Part shown: positions 41,680 through 49,972 of the stretch, piece after piece
Position numbering within the stretch: position 1 is the stretch's first letter
How the letters are laid out: each line of letters begins with the position of its first letter
Assembly: GCF_002217755.1 (NCBI RefSeq)
Contig: NZ_BCFL01000018.1
Location: 186,001 to 250,000 of the forward strand
Origin: Streptomyces hyaluromycini
GTDB lineage: Bacteria > Actinomycetota > Actinomycetes > Streptomycetales > Streptomycetaceae
DNA length: 64,000 nt
Direction of reading: 5' to 3'
Program-made: the position numbers and the translations under genes
The notes under the pieces: generated by a model
Databases searched by the model: none
Told to the model about the DNA's origin: nothing
Seen by the model: only the letters and a program-made list of their open reading frames with translations

Positions 41680-42594
41680 TCACCGGTCCCACGGGAACCA
41701 TCCGTGCCCGACGTACCAGTGGCCGCCCGCCCGCAGATGGTCGCCGACCGCCCGCTCCACCGAAGTCCGCCGGGGCAGATCCCGTACCGGCAGGTCCGGG
41801 TCGCCGAAGACGAAGCCGACCGGTGTGGTGTCGGCCGGCTCCGGGTCCACCCACCCGGGCCGGAACCGCTCCTGGAAACGGACGATGTTGGAGCCTGCCG
41901 GAAGGTGTTGTCGCAGCTGTGGATCGAGCAGCCAGGAGTGGCAGGTCGCGACGGTGTGGGGCTCCTCGGGGAAGTGCCGGGCGAAGAACTCCCGGGCGCG
42001 GTCCACGGAGCGGTCGCAGGCGACCGGGGTGAGCGGCCCGAGGAAGTCGGGGATGTGCAGGTCCAGGGAGGGCTCGCCGCCGGTCACGTCGGTTCCGGCC
42101 GCCTTGATCGCCTGTGCCGTGCGGTCGCCGAGCCACGTCCGCTCGTACTGCAGGCGTCCCAGCTGGTAGAGGCGGCCGCAGAAGTGGCGGGTGAGCCAGT
42201 GCGCCTGGCGCGCCGCCAGTCCGCCGCTGCCGATTCGTCTGCGGTGCAGTGCCATGCCGCGGCCGAGGTCGGCGAGCGTGTGCCGGGAGACGTCGTCGGG
42301 AATGCCGCGCGCCCGGTGCACCGCGCGGGCGTGTGGCACCGCCATGAGGAAGACGTACACGAGGAAGTACTCGCCCAGCGCGTCCGGAGCCTGGGCGGCC
42401 CGGTCGGCGAGCCCGGCCGGGTCGTCCACCTCCCGCACCACACCGGTCACGTCCTCGGCGCCCTCTTCCAGCAGCCGCCGGAGCCCGGGGTCGGCGGTCA
42501 CGGCCCGTCGCAGTGCCACCAGATCGTTGATGTCCTCGTGCGGCACGGCGAGGTCGAGGAGCAGGTCGGGCAGGTCGTCGGCGTCCGGCAGCAC
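41680..42594 (-). CDS. Acyltransferase-domain protein (NAT_N plus GNAT_C type)
   Basis: A 304-residue protein that matches the two-domain acyltransferase layout common in Streptomyces. There is a helical N-terminal domain (residues 1-150, with RHTLADLGRGMALHRRRIG) and a beta-rich C-terminal domain (LDLHIPDFLGPLTPVACDRS, ATCHSWLLDPQLRQHLPAGSNI). Motifs are conserved in the family, but catalysis is not demonstrated for close relatives as far as I know. The GTG at 42594 is preceded by GGGGGA. An earlier in-frame start is conceivable. Confidence 0.75.
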   Translation of the reverse strand: MLPDADDLPDLLLDLAVPHEDINDLVALRRAVTADPGLRRLLEEGAEDVTGVVREVDDPAGLADRAAQAPDALGEYFLVYVFLMAVPHARAVHRARGIPDDVSRHTLADLGRGMALHRRRIGSGGLAARQAHWLTRHFCGRLYQLGRLQYERTWLGDRTAQAIKAAGTDVTGGEPSLDLHIPDFLGPLTPVACDRSVDRAREFFARHFPEEPHTVATCHSWLLDPQLRQHLPAGSNIVRFQERFRPGWVDPEPADTTPVGFVFGDPDLPVRDLPRRTSVERAVGDHLRAGGHWYVGHGWFPWDR

Positions 42595-42659
42595 GTCAGG
42601 GTCCCCCTTGGTGAACGTCAGGTCGAGGAGTACGTTGCAGACAGGAGTGGTGATCCGGG

Positions 42660-42959
42660 ATGCGTACAGGCAGTGAACCGGCGACCGCCCGCAGTGCGCT
42701 GCGGGCGCGGTTGTGGCTGAGCGTGTGGGGGCTGGCCTGGGCGATCTTCGGCACGGCGGCGTTCGCGCTGGTCGGACGTCCCGGCTGGGCGGCGGCCTGC
42801 GGGGTGCTGTGGCTGGTGGCCACCGTGGACATGGCCGTGATCCTCAGGCACATCCGGCAGGGCCCGCACTATCAGCCGGGCCGAGATGTGCCGCCGTACC
42901 GGCCCGCGGACACCCGCCCGCCGCGGTTCCGGCCACCGCCGCAGCACCGTCATCCGTGA
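42660..42959 (+). CDS. DUF6343 family small membrane protein
   Basis: A 99-residue protein with two transmembrane helices (LWLSVWGLAWAIFGTAAFAL and WAAACGVLWLVATVDMAVIL), then the conserved tail RHIRQGPHYQPGRDVPPY. It starts MRTGSEPATARSAL, also conserved. Function unknown. It is divergent from the acyltransferase gene. Confidence 0.88.
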   Translation: MRTGSEPATARSALRARLWLSVWGLAWAIFGTAAFALVGRPGWAAACGVLWLVATVDMAVILRHIRQGPHYQPGRDVPPYRPADTRPPRFRPPPQHRHP

Positions 42960-43016
42960 GGAAGCACCGGCCCACGCATCGTCCGCACACCCACCGTCGG
43001 CTCCCGCACCGTCGGC

Positions 43017-43403
43017 TCACGCGCCGCTGTCGAAGCGGGCCGCCTTCAGGTACTCCGGGTTCGGGTCCAGGGCGGCCGCCAGCCGGAAGTGGCGTATCGC
43101 GAGGTCGGTGCGGCCCTGGCGCTGGTAGGTGCGGGCGAGCGCGAAGTGGGCGAACGCGTTGTCCGGCTCGCGCTCCAGGACGATGGTGAACTCCAGCTCG
43201 GCGGGGCGCAGTTGCGCGGCGGCGAAGAAGGCACGTGCGCGCAGCAGCCGGGCGGCGGTGTTCTCGGGGTGTGCGGCGATCACTCCGTCGAGCAGCTTCA
43301 CCGCGCCCCGCGGGTCCCGTGCGTTGAGCAGTTGCTCGGCGGCACGGAAGTCGATGACATGCGTCTCCGGAGTACGTCCGGTCGAACCGCTGGTCTCGGG
43401 CAC
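43017..43403 (-). CDS. Tetratricopeptide repeat protein
   Basis: A 128-residue protein of three TPR-like helix pairs (AAEQLLNARDPRGAVKLLDGVIAAHPEN, AARLLRARAFFAAAQLRPAELEFTIVLEREPDN, AFAHFALARTYQRQGRTDLAIRHFRLAAALDPNP). Such proteins are scaffolds for protein contacts. The GTG has GGAAGGA 7 bases upstream. It is 50 bp upstream of coaE on the same strand but not obviously related in function. Confidence 0.9.
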   Translation of the reverse strand: MPETSGSTGRTPETHVIDFRAAEQLLNARDPRGAVKLLDGVIAAHPENTAARLLRARAFFAAAQLRPAELEFTIVLEREPDNAFAHFALARTYQRQGRTDLAIRHFRLAAALDPNPEYLKAARFDSGA

Positions 43404-43453
43404 GGCAAAGTCCTTCCCTCACTCGAGCGGTTCAACGCCCGGACGGGTGTCCG

Positions 43454-44086
43454 CTATTTCGAAGACGCATTCCACTCGTTCGAACCGGACGCCTGCGCCC
43501 GGCGCACGAGGTCGGCCCACACCTCCCCGACGCGCCGTTGCAGCGCGTCCAGGGGGACGTCGTTGTCGATCACGATGTCCGCGATCTCCAGGCGCTTCTC
43601 GCGCGTAGCCTGCGCGGCCATGCGCGCGCGGGCGTCCTCCTCCGTCATCCCCCGCAGCCGTGTCAGCCGGTCCAGCTGGGTCTCGGGGGCGGCGTCCACG
43701 ACGATCACGACGTCGTAGAGCGGCACGAGGGCGTTCTCCGCGAGGAGCGGGACGTCGTGGACCACGACGGCATCGTCGGCGGCCGAGTTCTCCAGCTCAC
43801 GGGAGCGGGCCCCGACCAGGGGGTGCACGATCGAGTTCAGTACGGCGAGCCTCTCGGGGTCGGCGAAGACGATCGAGCCCAGCTTCGGCCGGTCCAGGCT
43901 GCCGTCGGCGGCCAGCACCTGCGGTCCGAAGGCCTCGGCCACGGCCGCCAGGCCGGGGGTCCCGGGCGCGACGACCTCACGCGCGATGCGGTCCGCGTCG
44001 ATCAGCACCGCGCCGTGCCCGACGAGCAGCCGGGACACCTCGCTCTTGCCGGCGCCGATCCCGCCGGTGAGGCCAACTTTCAGCAT
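43454..44086 (-). CDS. coaE: Dephospho-CoA kinase
   Basis: A 210-residue enzyme for the last step of coenzyme A synthesis, phosphorylating dephospho-CoA at the 3'-hydroxyl. Walker A is GGIGAGKS (residues 8-15), followed by the CoaE signatures [31 protein letters not shown] and [21 protein letters not shown]. The ATG lies 7 bases after a TAAGCT -10 box of a PafBC-like promoter. In mycobacteria coaE and uvrB are close neighbours, so a link between CoA supply and the DNA-damage response is worth noting. Confidence 0.96.
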   Translation of the reverse strand: MLKVGLTGGIGAGKSEVSRLLVGHGAVLIDADRIAREVVAPGTPGLAAVAEAFGPQVLAADGSLDRPKLGSIVFADPERLAVLNSIVHPLVGARSRELENSAADDAVVVHDVPLLAENALVPLYDVVIVVDAAPETQLDRLTRLRGMTEEDARARMAAQATREKRLEIADIVIDNDVPLDALQRRVGEVWADLVRRAQASGSNEWNASSK

Positions 44087-44093
44087 GCCCCGA

Positions 44094-44116
44094 AGCTTAG
44101 GCCCTGCCACCGACAC
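44094..44116 (-). promoter_or_regulatory. PafBC/RecA-NDp-like promoter of coaE
   Basis: On the minus strand: GTGTCGGTG, 8 bases, TAAGCT, then 7 bases to the ATG. The consensus allows G at the sixth position; only the first T is missing. Confidence 0.65.
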
Positions 44117-44192
44117 CGGCCCTCACGGGTCTCGGTCGCCGCCCCGGCCATGGCTTGCCGCCCGGCCGGCGCGGGTCGCGTGCGGGCGGGCC

Positions 44193-45131
44193 TCAGTTGT
44201 CGCCCTCGCGCTCCGCGAGGAAGCGCTCGAACTCGAGGCCGATCTCGTCCGCGGAGGGGATCTCCACCGGCTCGGCGAGCATGTTGCCCCGGGTCTCGGC
44301 GCCCGCGGCCGCGTCGTACTGGTGCTCAAGTCCCTGCACCAGGGCGGTGAGCTCCTCGTCACCCTCCTGGATCTGGCTGTCGATCTCTGTCTGCGTGCGG
44401 TACGCGTCCGTGCGCAGGGCGTGCGCGATACCGGGGAGCACCAGGCCGGTGGCGCCCGTGACGGCCTCCAGGACGGTCAGGGCGGCGTCCGGGTAGGGCG
44501 AGCGGGCGATGTAATGCGGCACGTGCGCGGCGACGCCCAGGACGTCGTGGCCGGCCTCCATGAGGCGGAACTCGAGCAGCGCCTCGGCGCTGCCGGGCAC
44601 CTGGGCCTCGTCGAAGGGGCTGCGGTGTCCGGGGACGAGGTCGGTGCGGTTGCCGTGCGGGGTGAGGCCGACGGGGCGGGTGTGCGGGACGCCCATCGGG
44701 ATGCCGTGGAAGTTCACGGACAGGCGTACTCCGAGCCGCTCCACGATCTGCTGGACGGCGGCGGCGAAGCGCTCCCACTCGACGTCGGGCTCGGGGCCGG
44801 ACAGCAGGAGGAACGGCGCGCCGGTGGCGTCCTGGACGAGCCGGACCTCGATGCTCGGCTCCTCGTAGTCGGTCCAGCGGTCCCGCTTGAAGGTCAGCAG
44901 CGGGCGGCGCGCCCGGTAGTCCACGAGCCGGTCGTGGTCGAAGCGGGCGACGACCTGGTGGGGCAGCGAGTCGAGCAGCCGGTCGACGATCTGGTCGCCG
45001 GTCTCGCCCGCGTCGATGTATCCGTCGAAGTGGTAGAGCATGACAAGACCGGCCGACTCCTGGGCCAGCGCCATGTCGACGACTGCCAGCCCCTTCGGCT
45101 CCCATGCGTACAAACCCTGCGGATCAAGCAC
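44193..45131 (-). CDS. PAC2 family protein
   Basis: A 312-residue member of the PAC2 (proteasome assembly chaperone-like) family. Signatures are [44 protein letters not shown], and [26 protein letters not shown]. Actinobacterial members are near-universal, but their role is unsettled; a link with the bacterial proteasome is only inferred. The GTG has GAGGAGG 9 bases upstream. The last 30 residues are acidic. Confidence 0.93.
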   Translation of the reverse strand: MLDPQGLYAWEPKGLAVVDMALAQESAGLVMLYHFDGYIDAGETGDQIVDRLLDSLPHQVVARFDHDRLVDYRARRPLLTFKRDRWTDYEEPSIEVRLVQDATGAPFLLLSGPEPDVEWERFAAAVQQIVERLGVRLSVNFHGIPMGVPHTRPVGLTPHGNRTDLVPGHRSPFDEAQVPGSAEALLEFRLMEAGHDVLGVAAHVPHYIARSPYPDAALTVLEAVTGATGLVLPGIAHALRTDAYRTQTEIDSQIQEGDEELTALVQGLEHQYDAAAGAETRGNMLAEPVEIPSADEIGLEFERFLAEREGDN

Positions 45132-45296
45132 TGTGACCGCTCCTCCTCGTGTTCGTACGGGTCAACGCGGCACTGACCACAGGCATTCCCGCCGGCGCCC
45201 CGAACAGGCGCCCCTCATCGCCTTCTCATGCCGGGAGCGGGTGCACGCGCGCGTGCGTGCGTCCGCACCGGACGCGGTCACGCGCGCGTGCCGGGG

Positions 45297-46904
45297 TCAG
45301 GCCGTCATCACGCGCTTGTGGAGCGCCGTCACCGCCTTGCGCGCCGAGCTGAACGCGCCGTGCTGCCAGGCGTCCGTGTAGCTGAGCCAGTCGCCGGCGA
45401 ACGATACCCGGCCGGTGGGCTCGTTCAGGGGCTTGTAGCGCGCGTCGTCGGGGCCGCCGGGGGTGTCGTGCCAGGCGGCCTCCAGGTGGGGTGTCTGGCG
45501 CCAGTGGTGGGAGAAGGAGGAGACCAGTTCGGTGCGGTACTTGTCGCCGTAGATCTTCACGCCGGCGGCGACCGCGCGCTGTTCGCGCTGGGCCGGGGTG
45601 AGCTTGGCATAGGAGTCGGCGTCGTCGTCGTAGTTGTAGTAGCCGATGAGGACGCCCCGTTCGCCGTGGAAGCCGTACGAGGGGTGCCAGATGTGGGTGA
45701 CGTCCTGGTCGGTCTCGGTGATGCCGCCGTAGATGTTGTGGTCCAGCTCCCACCAGCGGGAGCCGTACTCCAGGCCGATCTTGGCCGCCGACGACGGGGT
45801 GACGGCCTCCAGGGCGCTCTGCACTCCGGAGCCCAGGTTGTGCGCCACCTTGGCGAGGATGTTGGGCGGCATGGCGGCCACGCAGTAGTCGGCCTCGACG
45901 ACCTTGGTACGGCCGCCCTGGGTGTACGTCACGGTGACACCGTGCCCCGTGTCGGTGATCTTGGAGACGGCGGCTCCGGTGCGGATGCGATGGGCGCCGA
46001 TCGCCCGGGTGAGCGCCTTCGGTATCTGGTCCATGCCGCCGACCGGCTGGAACATCAGCATCGCCTGGTCGAAGCCGAACTCGAAGGAGAAATAGCGTCC
46101 GACACCGCTCGCGAGCACCGCGGAGGCGGTCGGGACGTCGCCGAGGAGCACACCGGGGGTGCCGGCGGCGGCCGGTACGGTCGTGTATCCGCGCCGCTCC
46201 CCGCCCTCGTACGTCAGCGTGTCGCCGAGTTCGCCCCAGTCCTTGAGGAACTCGACGAGCCGCTCCTGGTCGGTGGCCGTCAACTCCTTGTCCAGCGCAC
46301 CCTTGTTCGTGGCTTTGGCGAGCAACTCCGAGACGTAGCCGTACACGTCGGCCTTGGCGGTGCGGTACCGCTCCGGCTTCGTCATGCCGGCGGACTCGTT
46401 GTAGATGTAGGCGTCGGCGTTGATGTTCGTGAACACCTGGATGGGGACGCCGAGTTCACGGCAGTAGTCGAGGGTGATCATCCACTGCGGGATCCGGGCC
46501 GGTCCGGCGTTCATGTAGTGGCCGTCGGCGAACCGCGCGGTCTGCGTGTTGCCGTAGAGGTCGGTGGTCGAGTCACCGCCGCGCACGGTGAAGTTGCGTC
46601 CGCCGGTACGGTCCCTGGCCTCCAGGATCGTACAGTCGTAGCCGGCCTTGCCCAGTTCGTAGGCGGTCGCGAGGCCGGCGATGCCACCGCCGAGGACGAC
46701 GACCCTGGCGGCCGCGCGCCCGGTGAGGGTGAAGTCGCTCGCGCTGAGCGCCCGGAAGGGCTGTTCGCGCTGGGCGGCCTGGGCGGTGGGGGCGAGCCCG
46801 AGGGCTCCCATGGTGGCGAACATGGCGCCGGCGCCGCCGGTGAGGCCGACGTTCCTCAGAAACGACCGCCGACTCGTCCCCGACCTGTACTGAGGCTGTG
46901 TCAT
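45297..46904 (-). CDS. Tat-exported flavin monoamine/L-amino-acid oxidase
   Basis: A 535-residue flavoprotein. The N-terminus has a twin-arginine signal (TSRRSFLRNVGLTGGAGAMF) with cleavage near residue 43 (AQA). The FAD-binding motif is VVVLGGGIAGLATAYELGKAGYDCTILEARDRTGGR. The substrate channel has HYMNAGPARIPQWMITLDYC and the second FAD segment is GRVSFAGDWLSYTDAWQHGAF. The layout matches secreted L-amino-acid oxidases, which yield H2O2, ammonia and an oxo-acid. ATG 46904 follows AAGGGGAG. Confidence 0.92.
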   Translation of the reverse strand: MTQPQYRSGTSRRSFLRNVGLTGGAGAMFATMGALGLAPTAQAAQREQPFRALSASDFTLTGRAAARVVVLGGGIAGLATAYELGKAGYDCTILEARDRTGGRNFTVRGGDSTTDLYGNTQTARFADGHYMNAGPARIPQWMITLDYCRELGVPIQVFTNINADAYIYNESAGMTKPERYRTAKADVYGYVSELLAKATNKGALDKELTATDQERLVEFLKDWGELGDTLTYEGGERRGYTTVPAAAGTPGVLLGDVPTASAVLASGVGRYFSFEFGFDQAMLMFQPVGGMDQIPKALTRAIGAHRIRTGAAVSKITDTGHGVTVTYTQGGRTKVVEADYCVAAMPPNILAKVAHNLGSGVQSALEAVTPSSAAKIGLEYGSRWWELDHNIYGGITETDQDVTHIWHPSYGFHGERGVLIGYYNYDDDADSYAKLTPAQREQRAVAAGVKIYGDKYRTELVSSFSHHWRQTPHLEAAWHDTPGGPDDARYKPLNEPTGRVSFAGDWLSYTDAWQHGAFSSARKAVTALHKRVMTA

Positions 46905-47022
46905 GACGCGACTCCCCTTCCGATCTTGAACGAAGACCGGGGAAGCGTCCCAGCGCCGCGTTACGGCCCAGCGGCTATTCGTGTATCCCACACGTTTCGA
47001 CCGGCGGCCAAGCCAACTCCCT

Positions 47023-47080
47023 TGGGGGCGCGGGGCTGTATTCATTTGCGGCTCCGCCGCGTGGGCGCGCCCAGCCCCCA
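47023..47080. repeat. Dispersed Streptomyces hairpin repeat
   Basis: GGGGGCGCGGGGCTG ends with CAGCCCCC and contains GCGGCTCCGCCGC. This type of inverted repeat recurs between genes in many Streptomyces (recollection). It lies downstream of the rpsA terminator and upstream of the oxidase gene. Confidence 0.6.
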
Positions 47081-47116
47081 CCGGCCGCCGGCCGAAGTAC
47101 AACCGGACAACACCAA

Positions 47117-47144
47117 GGGGCCGCACCTCGAAAGGTACGGCCCC
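47117..47144 (-). terminator. rpsA transcription terminator
   Basis: GGGGCCGCACCT-CGAA-AGGTACGGCCCC, a 12-bp stem with one mismatch and a tetraloop. It is 30 bp past the rpsA stop and is followed, on the transcript, by a T-rich stretch (TTGGTGTTGT). Confidence 0.85.
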
Positions 47145-47173
47145 TCGGTCAGGAGCTACAGCTCAGTGAGCGT

Positions 47174-48670
47174 TCAGCTCTGGCCACCCGCGAGCTTCTC
47201 GCGCAGCGCGGCCAGCGCCTCGTCCGAGGCCAGCGCACCGGAGGTGTCGGCGCCCTCGGAGGAGTACGAACCGCCACCCGCGGCCGGAGCCGCACCCGCG
47301 GCGTCGCCACCCTCGGCAGCGGCAGCGGCGTCGGCCTCGCGGCTCTTGATGACCTGCTGCTGGTGCTGCTCGAAGCGCTGCTGCGCCTCGGCGTACTGGT
47401 GCTCCCACGCCTCGCGCTGGGTCTCGTAGCCCTCGAGCCAGTCGTTGGTCTCGGGGTCGAAGCCCTCGGGGTAGATGTAGTTGCCCTGGTCGTCGTAGGA
47501 CGCGGCCATGCCGTACAGGGTCGGGTCGAACTCGACCGTGGCCGGGTCGGCACCGAAGGCCTCGTTGGCCTGCTTCAGCGAGAGGCTGATGCGGCGGCGC
47601 TCGAGGTCGATGTCGATGACCTTGACGAAGATCTCGTCGTTGACCTGGACGACCTGCTCCGGGATCTCCACGTGGCGCTCGGCCAGTTCGGAGATGTGGA
47701 CCAGACCCTCGATGCCCTCGTCGACGCGGACGAACGCACCGAACGGAACCAGCTTCGTGACCTTACCGGGCACGACCTGGCCGATCTGGTGGGTGCGGGC
47801 GAACTGCTGCCACGGGTCTTCCTGGGTCGCCTTCAGCGACAGGGAGACGCGCTCGCGGTCCATGTCGACGTCGAGGACCTCGACGGTGACCTCCTGGCCG
47901 ACCTCGACAACCTCGGACGGGTGGTCGATGTGCTTCCAGGACAGCTCGGAGACGTGGACCAGACCGTCGACGCCACCCAGGTCCACGAAGGCACCGAAGT
48001 TGACGATCGAGGAGACCACACCGGAGCGGACCTGACCCTTCTGGAGGGTCGTGAGGAACGTCTGGCGGACCTCGGACTGGGTCTGCTCCAGCCAGGCACG
48101 GCGAGACAGGACCACGTTGTTGCGGTTCTTGTCCAGCTCGATGATCTTCGCCTCGAGCTCCTTGCCCACGTAGGGCTGGAGGTCGCGGACGCGGCGCATC
48201 TCGACCAGGGAGGCCGGGAGGAAGCCACGGAGGCCGATGTCGAGGATGAGACCACCCTTGACGACCTCGATGACGGTACCGGTGACGATGCCGTCCTCTT
48301 CCTTGATCTTCTCGATGGTGCCCCAGGCACGCTCGTACTGGGCGCGCTTCTTCGAGAGGATCAGGCGGCCTTCCTTGTCCTCCTTCTGGAGGACAAGGGC
48401 CTCGATCTCGTCACCGACGGCGACGACCTCGTTGGGGTCGACGTCGTGCTTGATCGAGAGCTCGCGGCTCGGGATGACACCTTCGGTCTTGTAACCGATG
48501 TCGAGCAGGACCTCGTCCCGGTCGACCTTCACGATGACGCCGTCGACGATGTCGCCGTCGTTGAAGTACTTGATCGTCTCGTCGATCGCGGCGAGGAAGG
48601 CTTCCTCGTTACCGATGTCGTTGACCGCTACCTGCGGGGTGGTGGCGGTGGTCTCGGTGCTGCTCGTCAT
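47174..48670 (-). CDS. rpsA: 30S ribosomal protein S1
   Basis: A 498-residue protein with four S1 (OB-fold) repeats at residues about 35-105, 120-190, 205-275 and 290-360. Each has the GxVxxxxxxGxxVdl pattern, e.g. GVVSSIVNFGAFVDLGGVDGLVHVSELSW and GKVTKLVPFGAFVRVDEGIEGLVHISELAE. The C-terminal 140 residues are acidic and low-complexity, as in other actinobacterial S1 proteins. It recruits mRNA to the ribosome. A strong sigma-70-type promoter stands about 200 bases upstream of the ATG and a clear terminator follows. Confidence 0.97.
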   Translation of the reverse strand: MTSSTETTATTPQVAVNDIGNEEAFLAAIDETIKYFNDGDIVDGVIVKVDRDEVLLDIGYKTEGVIPSRELSIKHDVDPNEVVAVGDEIEALVLQKEDKEGRLILSKKRAQYERAWGTIEKIKEEDGIVTGTVIEVVKGGLILDIGLRGFLPASLVEMRRVRDLQPYVGKELEAKIIELDKNRNNVVLSRRAWLEQTQSEVRQTFLTTLQKGQVRSGVVSSIVNFGAFVDLGGVDGLVHVSELSWKHIDHPSEVVEVGQEVTVEVLDVDMDRERVSLSLKATQEDPWQQFARTHQIGQVVPGKVTKLVPFGAFVRVDEGIEGLVHISELAERHVEIPEQVVQVNDEIFVKVIDIDLERRRISLSLKQANEAFGADPATVEFDPTLYGMAASYDDQGNYIYPEGFDPETNDWLEGYETQREAWEHQYAEAQQRFEQHQQQVIKSREADAAAAAEGGDAAGAAPAAGGGSYSSEGADTSGALASDEALAALREKLAGGQS

Positions 48671-48868
48671 GTGAGAAAGGGCTCCGGTACGGACATTGAA
48701 GTCGTAGGTACTGCTTACGCCGGGAGCCTGTTTCGCTCTGCAGAAGCCGGACAGCCTGGGAAGCGCCACCCGAAACACCGGTGACGCCTCGACAACCGAG
48801 GGGACATACATACAGATGCGAGCGCAGCCTGCTACGTCTGAGGTGCGCAGGCCCGCAGCGCAACTTGT

Positions 48869-48897
48869 AGCATACGGGGGCAGCCGGGCAGGGTCAA
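48869..48897 (-). promoter_or_regulatory. Strong housekeeping (HrdB-type) promoter of rpsA
   Basis: On the minus strand: TTGACC (48897-48892), 17 bases, TATGCT (48874-48869). This is near consensus and gives an untranslated leader of about 190 bases. The rest of the 368-bp gap (48671-49038) contains the leader and nothing else I recognise. Confidence 0.8.
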
Positions 48898-49038
48898 TGC
48901 GCGAAGGCGCACACCCGGGGCGGATCACCGCATTCCCGGCACAAGAAACGTCCCACCAGGCCACGCAGGCCTGAGGGACCCCCTCCGTGACACACCCCTG
49001 ACGGGGTTGCACGGAAGAGTACGACGAGGGAGCCGATC

Positions 49039-49887
49039 ATCCAAGAGCCCGATTCGTTCGACCTCGCGGAGGCCGGTGCGACGACCGGCGCCGAGGCCGA
49101 ACCGGAAGCCACCCGGCGTGCCGCCGGGGTCGCGGAGAGCAGCCGGGCCAACCGGGGCTGGTGGGACCGCAACGCCGACGAGTACCAGGTCGAGCACGGC
49201 ACGTTCCTCGGCGACGACCGTTTCGTGTGGGGCCCCGAGGGCCTCGACGAGGTGGAGGCGGAGCTGCTCGGCCCGCCGGAGGAGCTGAAGGGCAAGGACG
49301 TCCTGGAGATCGGCGCCGGCGCGGCCCAGTGCTCGCGCTGGCTGGCCGCCCAGGGCGCCCGCCCGGTCGCCCTGGACCTCTCGCACCGCCAGCTCCAGCA
49401 CGCGCTGCGCATCGGCGGATCGTTTCCCCTGGTCTGCGCGGACGCGGGCGCGCTGCCCTTCGCGGACGCCTCCTTCGACCTGGTGTGCTCGGCGTACGGC
49501 GCGCTTCCCTTCGTCGCCGATCCGCGCCTGGTGCTGCGCGAGGCGCGGCGGGTGCTGCGGCCGGGCGGGCGGTTCGTCTTCTCGGTGACGCACCCGATCC
49601 GCTGGGCGTTCCCCGACGAGCCCGGCCCCGAAGGGCTCTCGGTCTCCGCCTCCTACTTCGACCGGACGCCGTACGTCGAGCAGGACGAGGACGGCCGCGC
49701 GGTCTACGTCGAGCACCACCGGACGCTCGGCGACCGGGTCCGGGACATCGCCTCCTCGGGTTTCCGGCTCGTCGACCTGGTGGAGCCGGAGTGGCCGGCC
49801 TGGAACACGTCCGAGTGGGGCGGCTGGTCCCCGCTGCGGGGCAATCTCATTCCCGGGACGGCGATCTTCGTGTGCGAGCGGGACTGA
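49039..49887 (+). CDS. SAM-dependent methyltransferase with no standard start codon
   Basis: A methyltransferase of about 282 residues. The SAM motif is VLEIGAGAAQCSRWLAAQGA, then VALDLSHRQLQHAL, SFDLVCSAYGALPFV, and LRPGGRFVFSVTHPIRWAF. Coding character and family similarity (RANRGWWDRNADEYQVEHGT) extend well upstream of the first GTG (49225), back to about 49040. There is no ATG, GTG or TTG in this frame after the stop at 48988. The best candidate is ATC at 49039, 6 bases after GAGGGAG. It may be a true rare start or a start-codon mutation. Confidence 0.75.
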   Translation: MQEPDSFDLAEAGATTGAEAEPEATRRAAGVAESSRANRGWWDRNADEYQVEHGTFLGDDRFVWGPEGLDEVEAELLGPPEELKGKDVLEIGAGAAQCSRWLAAQGARPVALDLSHRQLQHALRIGGSFPLVCADAGALPFADASFDLVCSAYGALPFVADPRLVLREARRVLRPGGRFVFSVTHPIRWAFPDEPGPEGLSVSASYFDRTPYVEQDEDGRAVYVEHHRTLGDRVRDIASSGFRLVDLVEPEWPAWNTSEWGGWSPLRGNLIPGTAIFVCERD

Positions 49888-49972
49888 GCGTCGCCCGATC
49901 AGGACCGGGCGTCCATTAAGGAACCGCACGCGCGCGTGAGGGGCGTTTCCGTGGGCGTACGACACTAGGGGC

